Source: CAVQUE01 sp046290435
GTDB taxonomy: Bacteria; Actinomycetota; Acidimicrobiia; Acidimicrobiales; UBA8592
Length of the DNA stretch: 64,000 bases
Assembly: GCA_046290435.1 (NCBI GenBank)
Contig: JBKAGO010000066.1
Coordinates: 124,001 to 188,000, forward strand
Direction: 5' to 3'
Shown: positions 23,773-31,514 of the stretch, one piece after another
Layout of the letters: every line of letters begins with the position of its first letter
Position numbering within the stretch: the stretch's first letter is position 1
Position numbers and translations under genes: made by a program
Notes under the pieces: model-generated
The model's input: only the letters and a program-made list of their open reading frames with translations
Databases searched by the model: none
What the model was told of the DNA's origin: nothing

Positions 23773-24435
23773 ATGGAAATCCATCATCAACCCATCTCTT
23801 CGACGCCGCGCCTGCGGTCGTCGATGTTCGGCGCTTGTGTCCTGTTCGCTGTGGCGGCGAGCTTGACCTCGAGCGTCCCGGTCGCAGCGGGGGAAACCAA
23901 TGTCCCGCCCTCTCCCGCTGCGACCTCCTTCACGCCCGCCACCGCGTCCCCGGTGACGATCTCCGCAGAGCCGGCGACGGTCGAGCCGGATCAGCCGGCG
24001 GCGGTTCCCGTCGACGCGGTGCGGGGGGAAGAACCTCCCGCACCGCCGGCGGGCGACGAGCACCTCCTCGAACGGCACGCACCGAACGGGGCGGTGATCC
24101 ATCTCGATGACGACGGGCTGCTCGTGGCGCCCACGGGTGCCGCCGATCCCGCCGGGATCCGATCCGTCACCTGCACGGGCGAGACGCCCGACTACCGGCG
24201 GGTCACCGCCGACCGCACCGAGGTGTCGGCGGAATCGGCGGGGTCGCTCGATGCGATTCTGACCATCATGGGCTGCGACGTCACGGGCTTCCGCATCGAG
24301 GTCGACGGCCGCACCGCCACTGCCGTCGTCGGTGCCGCCACCCGCGACGCCGAGAAGCGGCTGCTCGCCGCGGCGGCCGAACTCCCGGCGGGTCTCGAGG
24401 TCAGGGTCGTGCTCGACGAGACCCGCTACGGCTGA
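23773..24435 (+). CDS. Secreted hypothetical protein
   Basis: This 220-residue protein has a signal peptide (FGACVLFAVAASLTS) followed by a Pro/Ala/Glu-rich linker to about residue 100. A compact C-terminal domain follows with two Cys (VTCTG and IMGCD), spaced as for a disulfide. I do not recognise the family. GGAGGA lies 5 nt before the ATG. Its place 29 nt after the I36-like gene suggests they are made together. Confidence 0.65.
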   Translation: MEIHHQPISSTPRLRSSMFGACVLFAVAASLTSSVPVAAGETNVPPSPAATSFTPATASPVTISAEPATVEPDQPAAVPVDAVRGEEPPAPPAGDEHLLERHAPNGAVIHLDDDGLLVAPTGAADPAGIRSVTCTGETPDYRRVTADRTEVSAESAGSLDAILTIMGCDVTGFRIEVDGRTATAVVGAATRDAEKRLLAAAAELPAGLEVRVVLDETRYG

Positions 24436-24438
24436 GCC

Positions 24439-25338
24439 GTGCTGCGAGCCCCGAGATCGGCGACGCTGATTCTCCTGTGCGCACTCGTCGGCTGCGGCGC
24501 TGCTGCGGGGTCCGGGCTCGATGATGCGACGGGTGCGGAGTCGGGCGATGTCGTCGACTCCGGCGACGTCACGGGCGCCGCCGAGGCGGACCCGTCCGAG
24601 CCGCTGTTCACGCTGCCGCTCGACGGGGCTCTGCCGTTGCGTGACCCCATGACGGCGTGGCGGTTCGACCGGGCCCTCGATGCGGCGCTCGCCCGGTGTG
24701 TGGGCGATGCCGGCGCCGCTCTCGAGGTACCGGACCGGCCCCAACCGTCGTCGCCGTGGGTGCACGAACGTCGCTACGGCGCCATGCGTCCCGACGATGC
24801 GGCCCGGTGGGGCTACCGGCCGGCCCCGGTGGACGGCGTCGATGCCCTGCTGGCAGCGCAGGCGGCGATCGGTCCCGATGCCCGTGCCGCACTCGACGGC
24901 GTCGGTGACGAGCCGGGATGCCTGGACATCGTCGGTGGCGAGGTCGCCCTGCGCGACGATCCCCGATGGTCGTCGTTCCTCGCCGTCGAGTCGATGTTGA
25001 ACTCGACCCTCGATGCCGCAGCCGAACAGGCTCCGGTCCAGGAGGCGATCGACCGGTGGAGCGACTGCCTCCACGACGCCACGGGGCGCCGTTTCGCCCA
25101 TCCCGCCGCGCCGCTCTCGGTCTTCGTCGACGGGGACGAGGCCGACGCCGAGGAGCGTCTCGTCGCATCCGCCGATGCGGTATGCAAGCACTCGGTCGGG
25201 CTCATCGAGAGCTGGGCGGCCGAGGAGTCGCGCCTCCAGGAGGCGCTGCTGGCCGACCAGGATGATCTGGTGGCCGAGGCCATGGCGCTCCAGTCCGACA
25301 TCCTCGCTGCCGTCGACGCGATCGAGTCGCGGGAGTGA
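24439..25338 (+). CDS. Putative lipoprotein, function unknown
   Basis: This 299-residue protein starts at GTG 24439, 3 nt after the previous stop. The signal peptide ends in a lipobox (ALVGC, Cys about 19). The mature part is helical and acidic with Cys pairs in RCVGD, GCLD, DCLHD and VCKHS. No known domain is visible. It belongs to the same unit as the two exported proteins upstream. Confidence 0.65.
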   Translation: MLRAPRSATLILLCALVGCGAAAGSGLDDATGAESGDVVDSGDVTGAAEADPSEPLFTLPLDGALPLRDPMTAWRFDRALDAALARCVGDAGAALEVPDRPQPSSPWVHERRYGAMRPDDAARWGYRPAPVDGVDALLAAQAAIGPDARAALDGVGDEPGCLDIVGGEVALRDDPRWSSFLAVESMLNSTLDAAAEQAPVQEAIDRWSDCLHDATGRRFAHPAAPLSVFVDGDEADAEERLVASADAVCKHSVGLIESWAAEESRLQEALLADQDDLVAEAMALQSDILAAVDAIESRE

Positions 25339-25473
25339 CCGGGAGCCCGCTGGTCGGAGGGGACCGCAGGGGCTCGAAGGCCGACACCGCTGCGCTAGCC
25401 TCACCGCATCCGCGCGTCACCCAGCCCCCGTTTCGCCGATGTCTCCGACACCTCGTCCGACGATGCCGCCATC

Positions 25474-26007
25474 GTGGCGCGCTCGGTCGCCGACCCCGGG
25501 GCGTTCCGTCTGGTCGTCGAACGCCACGGCGACCGCATGTACGGCTACCTGGCTGCACGCGTCGGGATCGGCCCTGCGGAGGACCTCTGCTGCGACCTGT
25601 GGGAGCAGGCCTTCAACGCCCGGCGCAGCTTCGACCCTGCCCACGGAACGGTCGTCGGATGGCTCTACGGCTTCGCCCGTCCGCTGGTGCTCAAGCACCG
25701 GCGCCGGGTGGCCCGCACCGATCGCCTCCACCAGCGGGCCGCGGTCATGTTGGTCGAGGTGAGCGACGCTCCCGACGAGGCGGTCATCGCCGCCACCGAC
25801 AGCGCCACGGCTGCGCCGGCGGTGCTCGCGGCCCTTGCCCGCCTGAGCGACGACGACCGGGACCTCTTCGAGCTCGCCGTGTGGGAAGAGCTGAGTTACC
25901 AGGAGATCGGCCAGGTGTTGGGTATCGCGACCAACACCGTCGGCAGCCGCCTGACCCGTGCCCGCAACCGCCTCGCGGCCGAAGCCGGTCTGCGATGGAC
26001 ATCGTGA
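25474..26007 (+). CDS. ECF-type RNA polymerase sigma factor
   Basis: This 177-residue protein has only sigma domains 2 and 4. Region 2 is VVERHGDRMYGYLAARVG with EDLCCDLWEQAF; region 4 is LSYQEIGQVLGIATNTVGSRLTRARNRL. The start shown is GTG 25474, the only conventional start after the in-frame TAG at 25396. The frame stays open for 25 codons upstream and region 2 would be better framed by an extension, so the true N-terminus is uncertain. The next gene, 19 nt downstream, is a membrane protein that may be its anti-sigma factor. Confidence 0.85.
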   Translation: MARSVADPGAFRLVVERHGDRMYGYLAARVGIGPAEDLCCDLWEQAFNARRSFDPAHGTVVGWLYGFARPLVLKHRRRVARTDRLHQRAAVMLVEVSDAPDEAVIAATDSATAAPAVLAALARLSDDDRDLFELAVWEELSYQEIGQVLGIATNTVGSRLTRARNRLAAEAGLRWTS

Positions 26008-26026
26008 ACGCCGCCGGGGCGCCATC

Positions 26027-26848
26027 GTGACCTCGCCCGACGATCTGTTGCGCGGCGCGCGCCCCGAGCGCCCGCCCATGCCCGATCACGTGCGTCGCGC
26101 CATCGACGCCCGCCTCAGCGAAGCCGCGTGGCGGGAGATGCATCGCCTCGACCGAGACGGGTTCTCCGAAGGCGGCACAGACGAGCAGGTTGGCGACGCC
26201 GTCGTCGCCCGTCTCGACGACTTCCGGGTGGTGCCCCCTCGTCGTCGGAGCCTGCCGGTCGTGGCGGCGGTGGTCGCCTTGATCGTCGGCGCCGTGGGTG
26301 TTGCGGCGATGACCGTCGATCGCCGCGCGCCCGAACCGGCGGCGACATCGGCGGCCCGACCCGCCCCCGGATCCGGCGCCGCAGATGACCGACCTGTCGA
26401 ACCGGCGGCCACGGCTGCGGGGCCCTCGCCCACGGTTGCAGAGCCGATGTCGGCCATCGATCCGGAGATCGAGGCCATCCTCGCCGGCCTCCCGACCGCG
26501 GGCCTCGCTGCCGACCGGCTCGGCGCCGCGCTCGCAGGCGTCGAGGCGCCGGCTACCGGCACCGCAGCGGAGGTGGAACGCGCCACCCGCTCGGTCATCT
26601 CCGGTGTCGCATGCGCGTGGGTCGGTCACTGGCAGGAGGCCGTCGGCAACGGCGATGTGGTCGAGGCCGACCGTGCCGTCGCAGCGTTCGCCGACTTCGA
26701 CCGCTGGACCGCGCTCGACGGCCCCGGGCTCGAAGCGGTCACCCGACGTGTGGCAGAGGTCGCCGACGTGGTGGTCGCCGCCGGGGCGTCGCCCGCCGAC
26801 GCCGGCGCAGTGTCCGCCTCCGTGCGCCCGCTGGTCTGCGACGCCTGA
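26027..26848 (+). CDS. Single-pass membrane protein, candidate anti-sigma factor
   Basis: This 273-residue protein has an N-terminal cytoplasmic part of about 78 residues, one transmembrane helix (SLPVVAAVVALIVGAVGVAA, about 79-98), an Ala/Pro-rich linker and an extracytoplasmic helical domain with Cys in VACAWVG and LVCDA. The layout and its position after an ECF sigma gene fit a membrane anti-sigma factor. It lacks the HxxxCxxC motif of ZAS-type anti-sigmas, so this is inference. The start is GTG 26027. Confidence 0.6.
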   Translation: MTSPDDLLRGARPERPPMPDHVRRAIDARLSEAAWREMHRLDRDGFSEGGTDEQVGDAVVARLDDFRVVPPRRRSLPVVAAVVALIVGAVGVAAMTVDRRAPEPAATSAARPAPGSGAADDRPVEPAATAAGPSPTVAEPMSAIDPEIEAILAGLPTAGLAADRLGAALAGVEAPATGTAAEVERATRSVISGVACAWVGHWQEAVGNGDVVEADRAVAAFADFDRWTALDGPGLEAVTRRVAEVADVVVAAGASPADAGAVSASVRPLVCDA

Positions 26849-26915
26849 GCGTCGCCGTCGGGGACTGCCGGCAGTGGTCCACCTCAGCCGGCACGAGCAG
26901 GTACATTCGGGCGCC

Positions 26916-28586
26916 ATGGCGGAGTCTGTCGAGGACCTCTTGGACACAGCACGCGCCTGGATGGCGGTCGACCCAGACCCCGTCACCCGCGCCGAGCTCC
27001 AGGCGTTGATCGATGCAGGCGACACCGAGGGCCTCGCCGAGCGCTTCGACGGACGGCTCCGCTTCGGTACCGCCGGGATCCGCGGTGTCCAGGGAGCGGG
27101 GCCCAACCGCATGAACCGGGTCGTGGTGCGGCGGATGGCGGCCGGCGTGGGCTCCTGGATAGGCCCCGGCGCCCGGGCGGTCGTCGGCTACGACGCCCGG
27201 CCCAACAGCGACGTCTACGCGCATGATCTGGCGGCGGTGCTCGCCAGCCTGGGCGTCGAGGCGATGATCCTGCCCACCGTGGTGCCGACGCCGGTGCTCG
27301 CGTACGCCGTGCGCGAGCTGCGCACCACCGTCGGGCTCATGGTCACCGCCAGCCACAATCCTCCCGCCGACAACGGCGTCAAGGTCTTCCTGGCCGACGG
27401 CGCCCAGCTACGCGCCCCCCACGACGCCGAGATCGAACGGTCGATCGACGCAGCGCCGCTCGTCGGCCCCACCGTCGACGAGCCCCTCCCTCCCGGGTCG
27501 GTCACCGTGCTCGATCGCTACGTCATCGACCGCTACGTCGACGACATCGCGCACTCCGTCGAGCGTCCCTTCTCCGGGAGCCTCATGGTCGCGTACACCC
27601 CGCTGCACGGCGTGGGGCGGGCGACCCTCGAGGCCGTGTTCGATGCCACCGGGCTGCCTGCACCGGTGGTGGCAGCCGATCAGGCCGAGCCAGACGGCAC
27701 CTTTCCGACGGTCGCCTTCCCCAATCCCGAAGAACCCGGGGCGATGGATTCGCTGATCGCGACCGCCATCGCAGCCGGCGCGGACCTTGCGATCGCCAAC
27801 GATCCCGACGCCGATCGCCTCGCGGTGGCCCTCCCAGAAGGCGATCGCTGGCGGGTGCTCACCGGCGACGAGGTGGGCGCACTGCTCGCCGACCGCATGC
27901 TCGCGGTCACGTCGGGCCCCGACCGGATCGTCGTCTCGACGGTGGTGTGCTCCTCGCTCGTCGAGAAGATCGCCACCGCCGCCGGGGTCCGGCACCAGAC
28001 GACGCTCACCGGGTTCAAGTGGATCATCGGCAGTGCCTACGCCGACGTTCGCTACCGCCCGGTGCTGGCGTACGAGGAATCGCTGGGCTACGCCTGCACG
28101 GCGGATGTCCGCGACAAGGATGGCATCTCCGCTGCGTTGCGGTTCGTGGAGCTCACCGAGGCCCTCGCCGAGCGGGGCATCACCCCACTACGCCGACTCG
28201 ACGAGCTCGCCGTCGAGCACGGCCTCCACGCCACCCGGGCCTTCAGCGTCCGCTTCGACGGCGCAGGTGCCGTCCAGGCGGCGGGGGCTGCGGTCGATCG
28301 GCTGCGCCGCGAACCCCCGACGGTGCTGGCGGGCCGATCCGTGACGGCCATCGAGGACTTCGCCGAGGGCGGCTGGTTGCCGCCCACCAACCTGCTGCGC
28401 CTCGATCTCGATGGCGGCGTCCGGGTCCTGATGCGCCCGAGCGGGACCGAACCCAAGACCAAGGTGTACCTCGAGGCGGTCGTCGCGGTCGACGACGTCG
28501 ATGCCGTGCCCGAGGCCCGCATGCAGGCGCTCGCGATGCTCGACGGGCTGCGTGGCCCGCTCACCGACGGTCTGCTCGCCGACTGA
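26916..28586 (+). CDS. Phosphoglucomutase/phosphomannomutase
   Basis: This 556-residue alpha-D-phosphohexomutase shows, in order, RFGTAGIRG, the phosphoserine loop TASHNPP (about Ser147), the magnesium loop DPDADR, the sugar-binding EESLGYA and the phosphate-binding RPSGTEPKTK. Length fits the long PGM2-type mutases, some of which act on phosphopentoses as well as hexoses; that would fit nucleoside salvage but is not shown. TACATT lies 8 nt before the ATG and no Shine-Dalgarno sequence is seen, so it is probably leaderless. Confidence 0.9.
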   Translation: MAESVEDLLDTARAWMAVDPDPVTRAELQALIDAGDTEGLAERFDGRLRFGTAGIRGVQGAGPNRMNRVVVRRMAAGVGSWIGPGARAVVGYDARPNSDVYAHDLAAVLASLGVEAMILPTVVPTPVLAYAVRELRTTVGLMVTASHNPPADNGVKVFLADGAQLRAPHDAEIERSIDAAPLVGPTVDEPLPPGSVTVLDRYVIDRYVDDIAHSVERPFSGSLMVAYTPLHGVGRATLEAVFDATGLPAPVVAADQAEPDGTFPTVAFPNPEEPGAMDSLIATAIAAGADLAIANDPDADRLAVALPEGDRWRVLTGDEVGALLADRMLAVTSGPDRIVVSTVVCSSLVEKIATAAGVRHQTTLTGFKWIIGSAYADVRYRPVLAYEESLGYACTADVRDKDGISAALRFVELTEALAERGITPLRRLDELAVEHGLHATRAFSVRFDGAGAVQAAGAAVDRLRREPPTVLAGRSVTAIEDFAEGGWLPPTNLLRLDLDGGVRVLMRPSGTEPKTKVYLEAVVAVDDVDAVPEARMQALAMLDGLRGPLTDGLLAD

Positions 28587-28590
28587 CGAA

Positions 28591-28613
28591 GAGGTCGAGT
28601 ACCGCTCGACCTC
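28591..28613. terminator. Bidirectional terminator hairpin
   Basis: GAGGTCGAG (28591-28599) and CTCGACCTC (28605-28613) form a perfect 9-bp stem with a 5-nt loop. It sits between the convergent phosphoglucomutase and upp genes, 5 and 9 bp from their stops. Confidence 0.65.
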
Positions 28614-28621
28614 AGCGGCTG

Positions 28622-29245
28622 TCAGGCCAGGCCGAACTGACGGTCGCCGGCGTCGCCGAGCCCTGGAACGATGAACGCCACGTCGTTGAGGCCCTCGTCG
28701 ATCGATGCCGTGAACACCCGGGCATCGAACCCCTCGTTGCCGAAGGACTCGATGCCCTCCGGCGCGGCGAGCACACACACCACCGTGATCGACCCGGCGT
28801 TCGATTCGCGCAGTAGCGAACACGTGTGGATCAGCGAGCCGCCCGTTGCCAACATGGGGTCGAGCACCAGCACCGACTTGCCGTCGAGATCCTCGGGCAC
28901 GGTGTTGACATATGCGTCGGGCAGCAGCGTCTCCTCGTTGCGCTTCGCGCCGATGAAACCGACACGACCGTTCGGCAGCAGCTCCAGGGCGGCGTCGAGC
29001 ATGCCGAGCCCGGCGCGCAGGATGGGAACGATCAGCGGCGGGTCGGCGATCTGGACCCCGCGCGCCGGCGCCATCGGGGTGTCGATGTCGACGTCGACCG
29101 ACGGTTGGTCGCGCAGCGCCTCGTAGATGAGGAACGTCGACAGCTCGTGCAGGTTGCGGCGGAAGCCCGCACGCTTGGTGGTCCGGTCGCGTAGCCGGGT
29201 GAGGCGTTCTCGGACCAGGGGGTGATCGACGACGGTGGTCTTCAT
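28622..29245 (-). CDS. upp: Uracil phosphoribosyltransferase
   Basis: This 207-residue enzyme makes UMP from uracil and PRPP. It shows VPILRAGLGMLD, the PRPP-binding loop VLDPMLATGGSL and the C-terminal uracil-binding VPGLGDAGDRQFG, all intact. Length is standard. The ATG at 29245 is preceded at once by a 16-bp palindrome and no clear Shine-Dalgarno sequence. It belongs to the nucleoside and base salvage set spread over this window. Confidence 0.95.
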   Translation of the reverse strand: MKTTVVDHPLVRERLTRLRDRTTKRAGFRRNLHELSTFLIYEALRDQPSVDVDIDTPMAPARGVQIADPPLIVPILRAGLGMLDAALELLPNGRVGFIGAKRNEETLLPDAYVNTVPEDLDGKSVLVLDPMLATGGSLIHTCSLLRESNAGSITVVCVLAAPEGIESFGNEGFDARVFTASIDEGLNDVAFIVPGLGDAGDRQFGLA

Positions 29246-29246
29246 G

Positions 29247-29262
29247 GCGCCAAGCTTGGCGC
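29247..29262 (-). promoter_or_regulatory. Perfect palindrome upstream of upp
   Basis: GCGCCAAGCTTGGCGC is an exact 16-bp palindrome that begins 1 bp before the upp start codon. It could be an operator or a hairpin at the 5' end of the mRNA. Confidence 0.35.
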
Positions 29263-29386
29263 ATCGCGACGCCTCGGGACGAAACGGACATGAACCTCGC
29301 CGTGACCGTCGCCAACTACGGTGGCGGCCGTGGCTCACGCGGCCGCAGCAATGCGGTCCCCGTACCGTTCGCCAGGAGGCTGAACC

Positions 29387-30040
29387 ATCGAATCGCGATT
29401 CGTGTTGGGAGTCGATCTCGACGGTGTCTGCGGCGACCACACCGGCATCTTCCGGCGCATCGTCGCCGCCGAGCTCGGGGTGCCCCTCGAGAAGCTTCCG
29501 CTGCAACGCAGCTGGAGTTTCGTCGAGTGGGGGCTCACCGACGCCGAGTTCGAGCGGCTCCACGAGCTCGCCGTGGTGGAACACCGGATGTTCCGCGACA
29601 TGGACGTCATCGACGGTGTCGCCGAGGCGCTGTGGCGCCTCTCCGACGAAGGTGTGTGGATCCGCATCATCAGCCATCGGCTCTACGTCAACTGGGGTCA
29701 CGCCACCGCGGCGGGCGACACCGCGGCCTGGCTCGACCGGGCACGGATCCCGTACCGCGACCTCTGCTTCATCGGCGCGAAGTCCGACATCGGCGCCGAC
29801 GTGTACATCGAGGACGGCCCCCACAACATCGAGGCGTTCCAGCGCGACGGCCGCGACGTGATCATCTTCGACCAGCCCTACAACGCCCACCTCGACGGGC
29901 CCCGGGCCCGCGACTGGGTCGAGGTCGAAGCGATGGTCCTCGACCGCCTGGCCCGCCACCGCGGGGCCGCCCAGGCCCAGTTGCCCGGTGTCGATGCCGG
30001 TGCCGACCGCCTCGACCGTCGCCGTCGCGCCACCTCGTGA
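29387..30040 (+). CDS. 5'-nucleotidase (NT5C-type HAD phosphatase), possible ATC start
   Basis: This HAD-family protein has the nucleophile motif VLGVDLDGVCGD at its N-terminus, the middle VWIRIISHR and the acidic DVYIEDGPHN. It resembles deoxyribonucleotidases that dephosphorylate nucleoside monophosphates. The strong Shine-Dalgarno AGGAGG (29374-29379) lies 7 nt before an in-frame ATC at 29387, whereas the first standard start (GTG 29402) is 22 nt away. Starting at ATC adds five residues before VLGVDLDG. The end overlaps cobT by GTGA. Function is well supported; the start is not. Confidence 0.72.
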   Translation: MESRFVLGVDLDGVCGDHTGIFRRIVAAELGVPLEKLPLQRSWSFVEWGLTDAEFERLHELAVVEHRMFRDMDVIDGVAEALWRLSDEGVWIRIISHRLYVNWGHATAAGDTAAWLDRARIPYRDLCFIGAKSDIGADVYIEDGPHNIEAFQRDGRDVIIFDQPYNAHLDGPRARDWVEVEAMVLDRLARHRGAAQAQLPGVDAGADRLDRRRRATS

Positions 30041-31290
30041 GCGAAACAGTCGGCGAGCCGGCCGGCGATGCGACACCCGCGCCGGCGGGTGCCTTCGACG
30101 AAACTGCGGCTGCGCCGGACGAGGCTGCGGCTACGCCGGACGAAACTGCGGCTGCGCCGGACGAAACTGCGGCTGCGCCGGACGAGGCTGCGCCGGAAGA
30201 CGCTGCGGCTGCGCTCGATGACGCAGCGCCGGGGCCGGACGAATCGGCGCCGGGGCCCGTGACGGTGTCGGGGTTCGGCGAACCGGCGCCGGGCCTCGAC
30301 CGATCAGCCATGGCCGCGGCACGCGAGCGCTGGGCGACGCGGGCCAAACCGCCGGGATCGCTCGGCGCCCTCGAAGACCTCGGCGTCCACCTCGCGGGCC
30401 TCGCCGGCACCTGCCCGCCTCCGGTGCCGACGCGGCCGGCTGTCGTGGTGTTCGCAGGTGATCACGGGGTGGTGGCCGACGGCGCCAGCGCGTGGCCGTC
30501 GCAGGTCACGGTGGCCATGGTCGCCTCGATGGCGGCCGGGGGTGCCGCAATCAACGCCTTCGCCCGGACGGTGGGGGCGTCGGTCACCGTGGTCGACGTC
30601 GGCGTCGCAGGACCGATCCCAGGCGACCTCGGTGTGCTCGACCGCCGGGTGCGTCCGGGCACCGGATCGATCGTGCGGGGTCCGGCGATGACCCTCGCCG
30701 AGGCCGAGGCGGCCATCGCCGTCGGTGCCGAGCTCGCCGGGGCGCAGCTGGCGACGGGCGTCGATTGCCTCGTCGGCGGGGAGATGGGCATCGGCAACAC
30801 GACACCGTCGGCAGCGCTGATCGCCGTCCTCGCCGGGGTCGCAGCCGAGGTCGTGGTCGGCCCGGGTGCAGGCGTGCCCGACAAGGGGATCGACCACAAG
30901 CAGGCGCTGGTGGCCGCCGCCATCGAGCGGGCGGGGCCGCCGACGGGCGGACTCGAGCTGCTCGCCGAGCTCGGCGGTCTCGAGATCGCCGCGCTGTGCG
31001 GGTTCCAGATCGGCGCCGCTCGGGCACGGGTGCCGTTCGTCGTCGACGGCGTCATCGCGCTGGCGGCGTTGTGTATCGCCGACCTGCTGGCGCCGGGCAC
31101 GGCCGGCATGGCCATCGCCGGGCACCGCTCGTCGGAGCCTGCGGCCACGGTGGCCCTGGCGCATCTGCAGCTCGAGCCGTTACTGGACCTGGGCTTGCGC
31201 CTGGGCGAGGGCACCGGGGCCTGCCTGGCGGTGCCCCTGGTGACCGCTGCCGCCCGTGCCCTGGCCGACATGGCCGACATCCCGACCTGA
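30037..31290 (+). CDS. cobT: Nicotinate-nucleotide--dimethylbenzimidazole phosphoribosyltransferase with repetitive acidic N-terminal extension
   Basis: This 417-residue protein has a catalytic domain from about residue 85: RAKPPGSLGALEDL, VVFAGDHGVVADG, CLVGGEMGIGNTTPSA and GHRSSEPA, which holds the likely catalytic Glu. It makes alpha-ribazole phosphate from nicotinate mononucleotide for cobamide assembly. The first 85 residues are unusual: a run of DE(T/A)AAAP heptads encoded by 21-bp repeats at 30097-30195, followed by acidic Pro/Ala sequence. The start is GTG 30037, overlapping the nucleotidase stop. The catalytic part alone has the usual CobT length. Confidence 0.9.
   Translation: MSETVGEPAGDATPAPAGAFDETAAAPDEAAATPDETAAAPDETAAAPDEAAPEDAAAALDDAAPGPDESAPGPVTVSGFGEPAPGLDRSAMAAARERWATRAKPPGSLGALEDLGVHLAGLAGTCPPPVPTRPAVVVFAGDHGVVADGASAWPSQVTVAMVASMAAGGAAINAFARTVGASVTVVDVGVAGPIPGDLGVLDRRVRPGTGSIVRGPAMTLAEAEAAIAVGAELAGAQLATGVDCLVGGEMGIGNTTPSAALIAVLAGVAAEVVVGPGAGVPDKGIDHKQALVAAAIERAGPPTGGLELLAELGGLEIAALCGFQIGAARARVPFVVDGVIALAALCIADLLAPGTAGMAIAGHRSSEPAATVALAHLQLEPLLDLGLRLGEGTGACLAVPLVTAAARALADMADIPT
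30097..30195 (+). repeat. 21-bp in-frame tandem repeat within cobT
   Basis: Units at 30097, 30118, 30139 and 30160 and a partial one at 30181 have the form GACGA(AA/GG)CTGCGGCTGCGCCG; two are identical. Each encodes DE(T/A)AA(A/T)P. Confidence 0.9.
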
Positions 31291-31308
31291 ACCGGGCCCG
31301 AAACCGCT

Positions 31309-31392
31309 GGGGTCAAGTCGTACTTTCAACCAACTCCGAACGCGGCCCGGGGCTCGTCGACGATGAGTTGGTTGAAAGTACGACTTGACCCC
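31309..31392. repeat. 28-bp perfect inverted repeat between convergent genes
   Basis: The left arm 31309-31336 begins GGGGTCAAGTCGTACTTTCA; the right arm 31365-31392 is its exact complement. The loop is also 28 nt. It lies between cobT and psuG, which converge. A bidirectional terminator is plausible, but the arm length is far beyond need. Confidence 0.95.
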
Positions 31393-31506
31393 GGTACTTC
31401 GGAACCCGAGCAGGACTTGACCCCGGGGGTCGGGACCCCGGTAGTTCGGAACCCGAGCACGACTCGACCTGGTGGTCCGTGACCCCGGTAGTCCCCGGTA
31501 GTCCGG
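31389..31506. repeat. 47-bp direct repeats next to the inverted repeat
   Basis: Units start at 31389, 31436 and 31483 (partial) with CCCCGGTA(C/G)TTCGGAACCC. Each full unit also carries a GACTTGACCCC-like segment that copies the tip of the inverted-repeat arm. Confidence 0.8.
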
Positions 31507-31514
31507 CGACCCGG

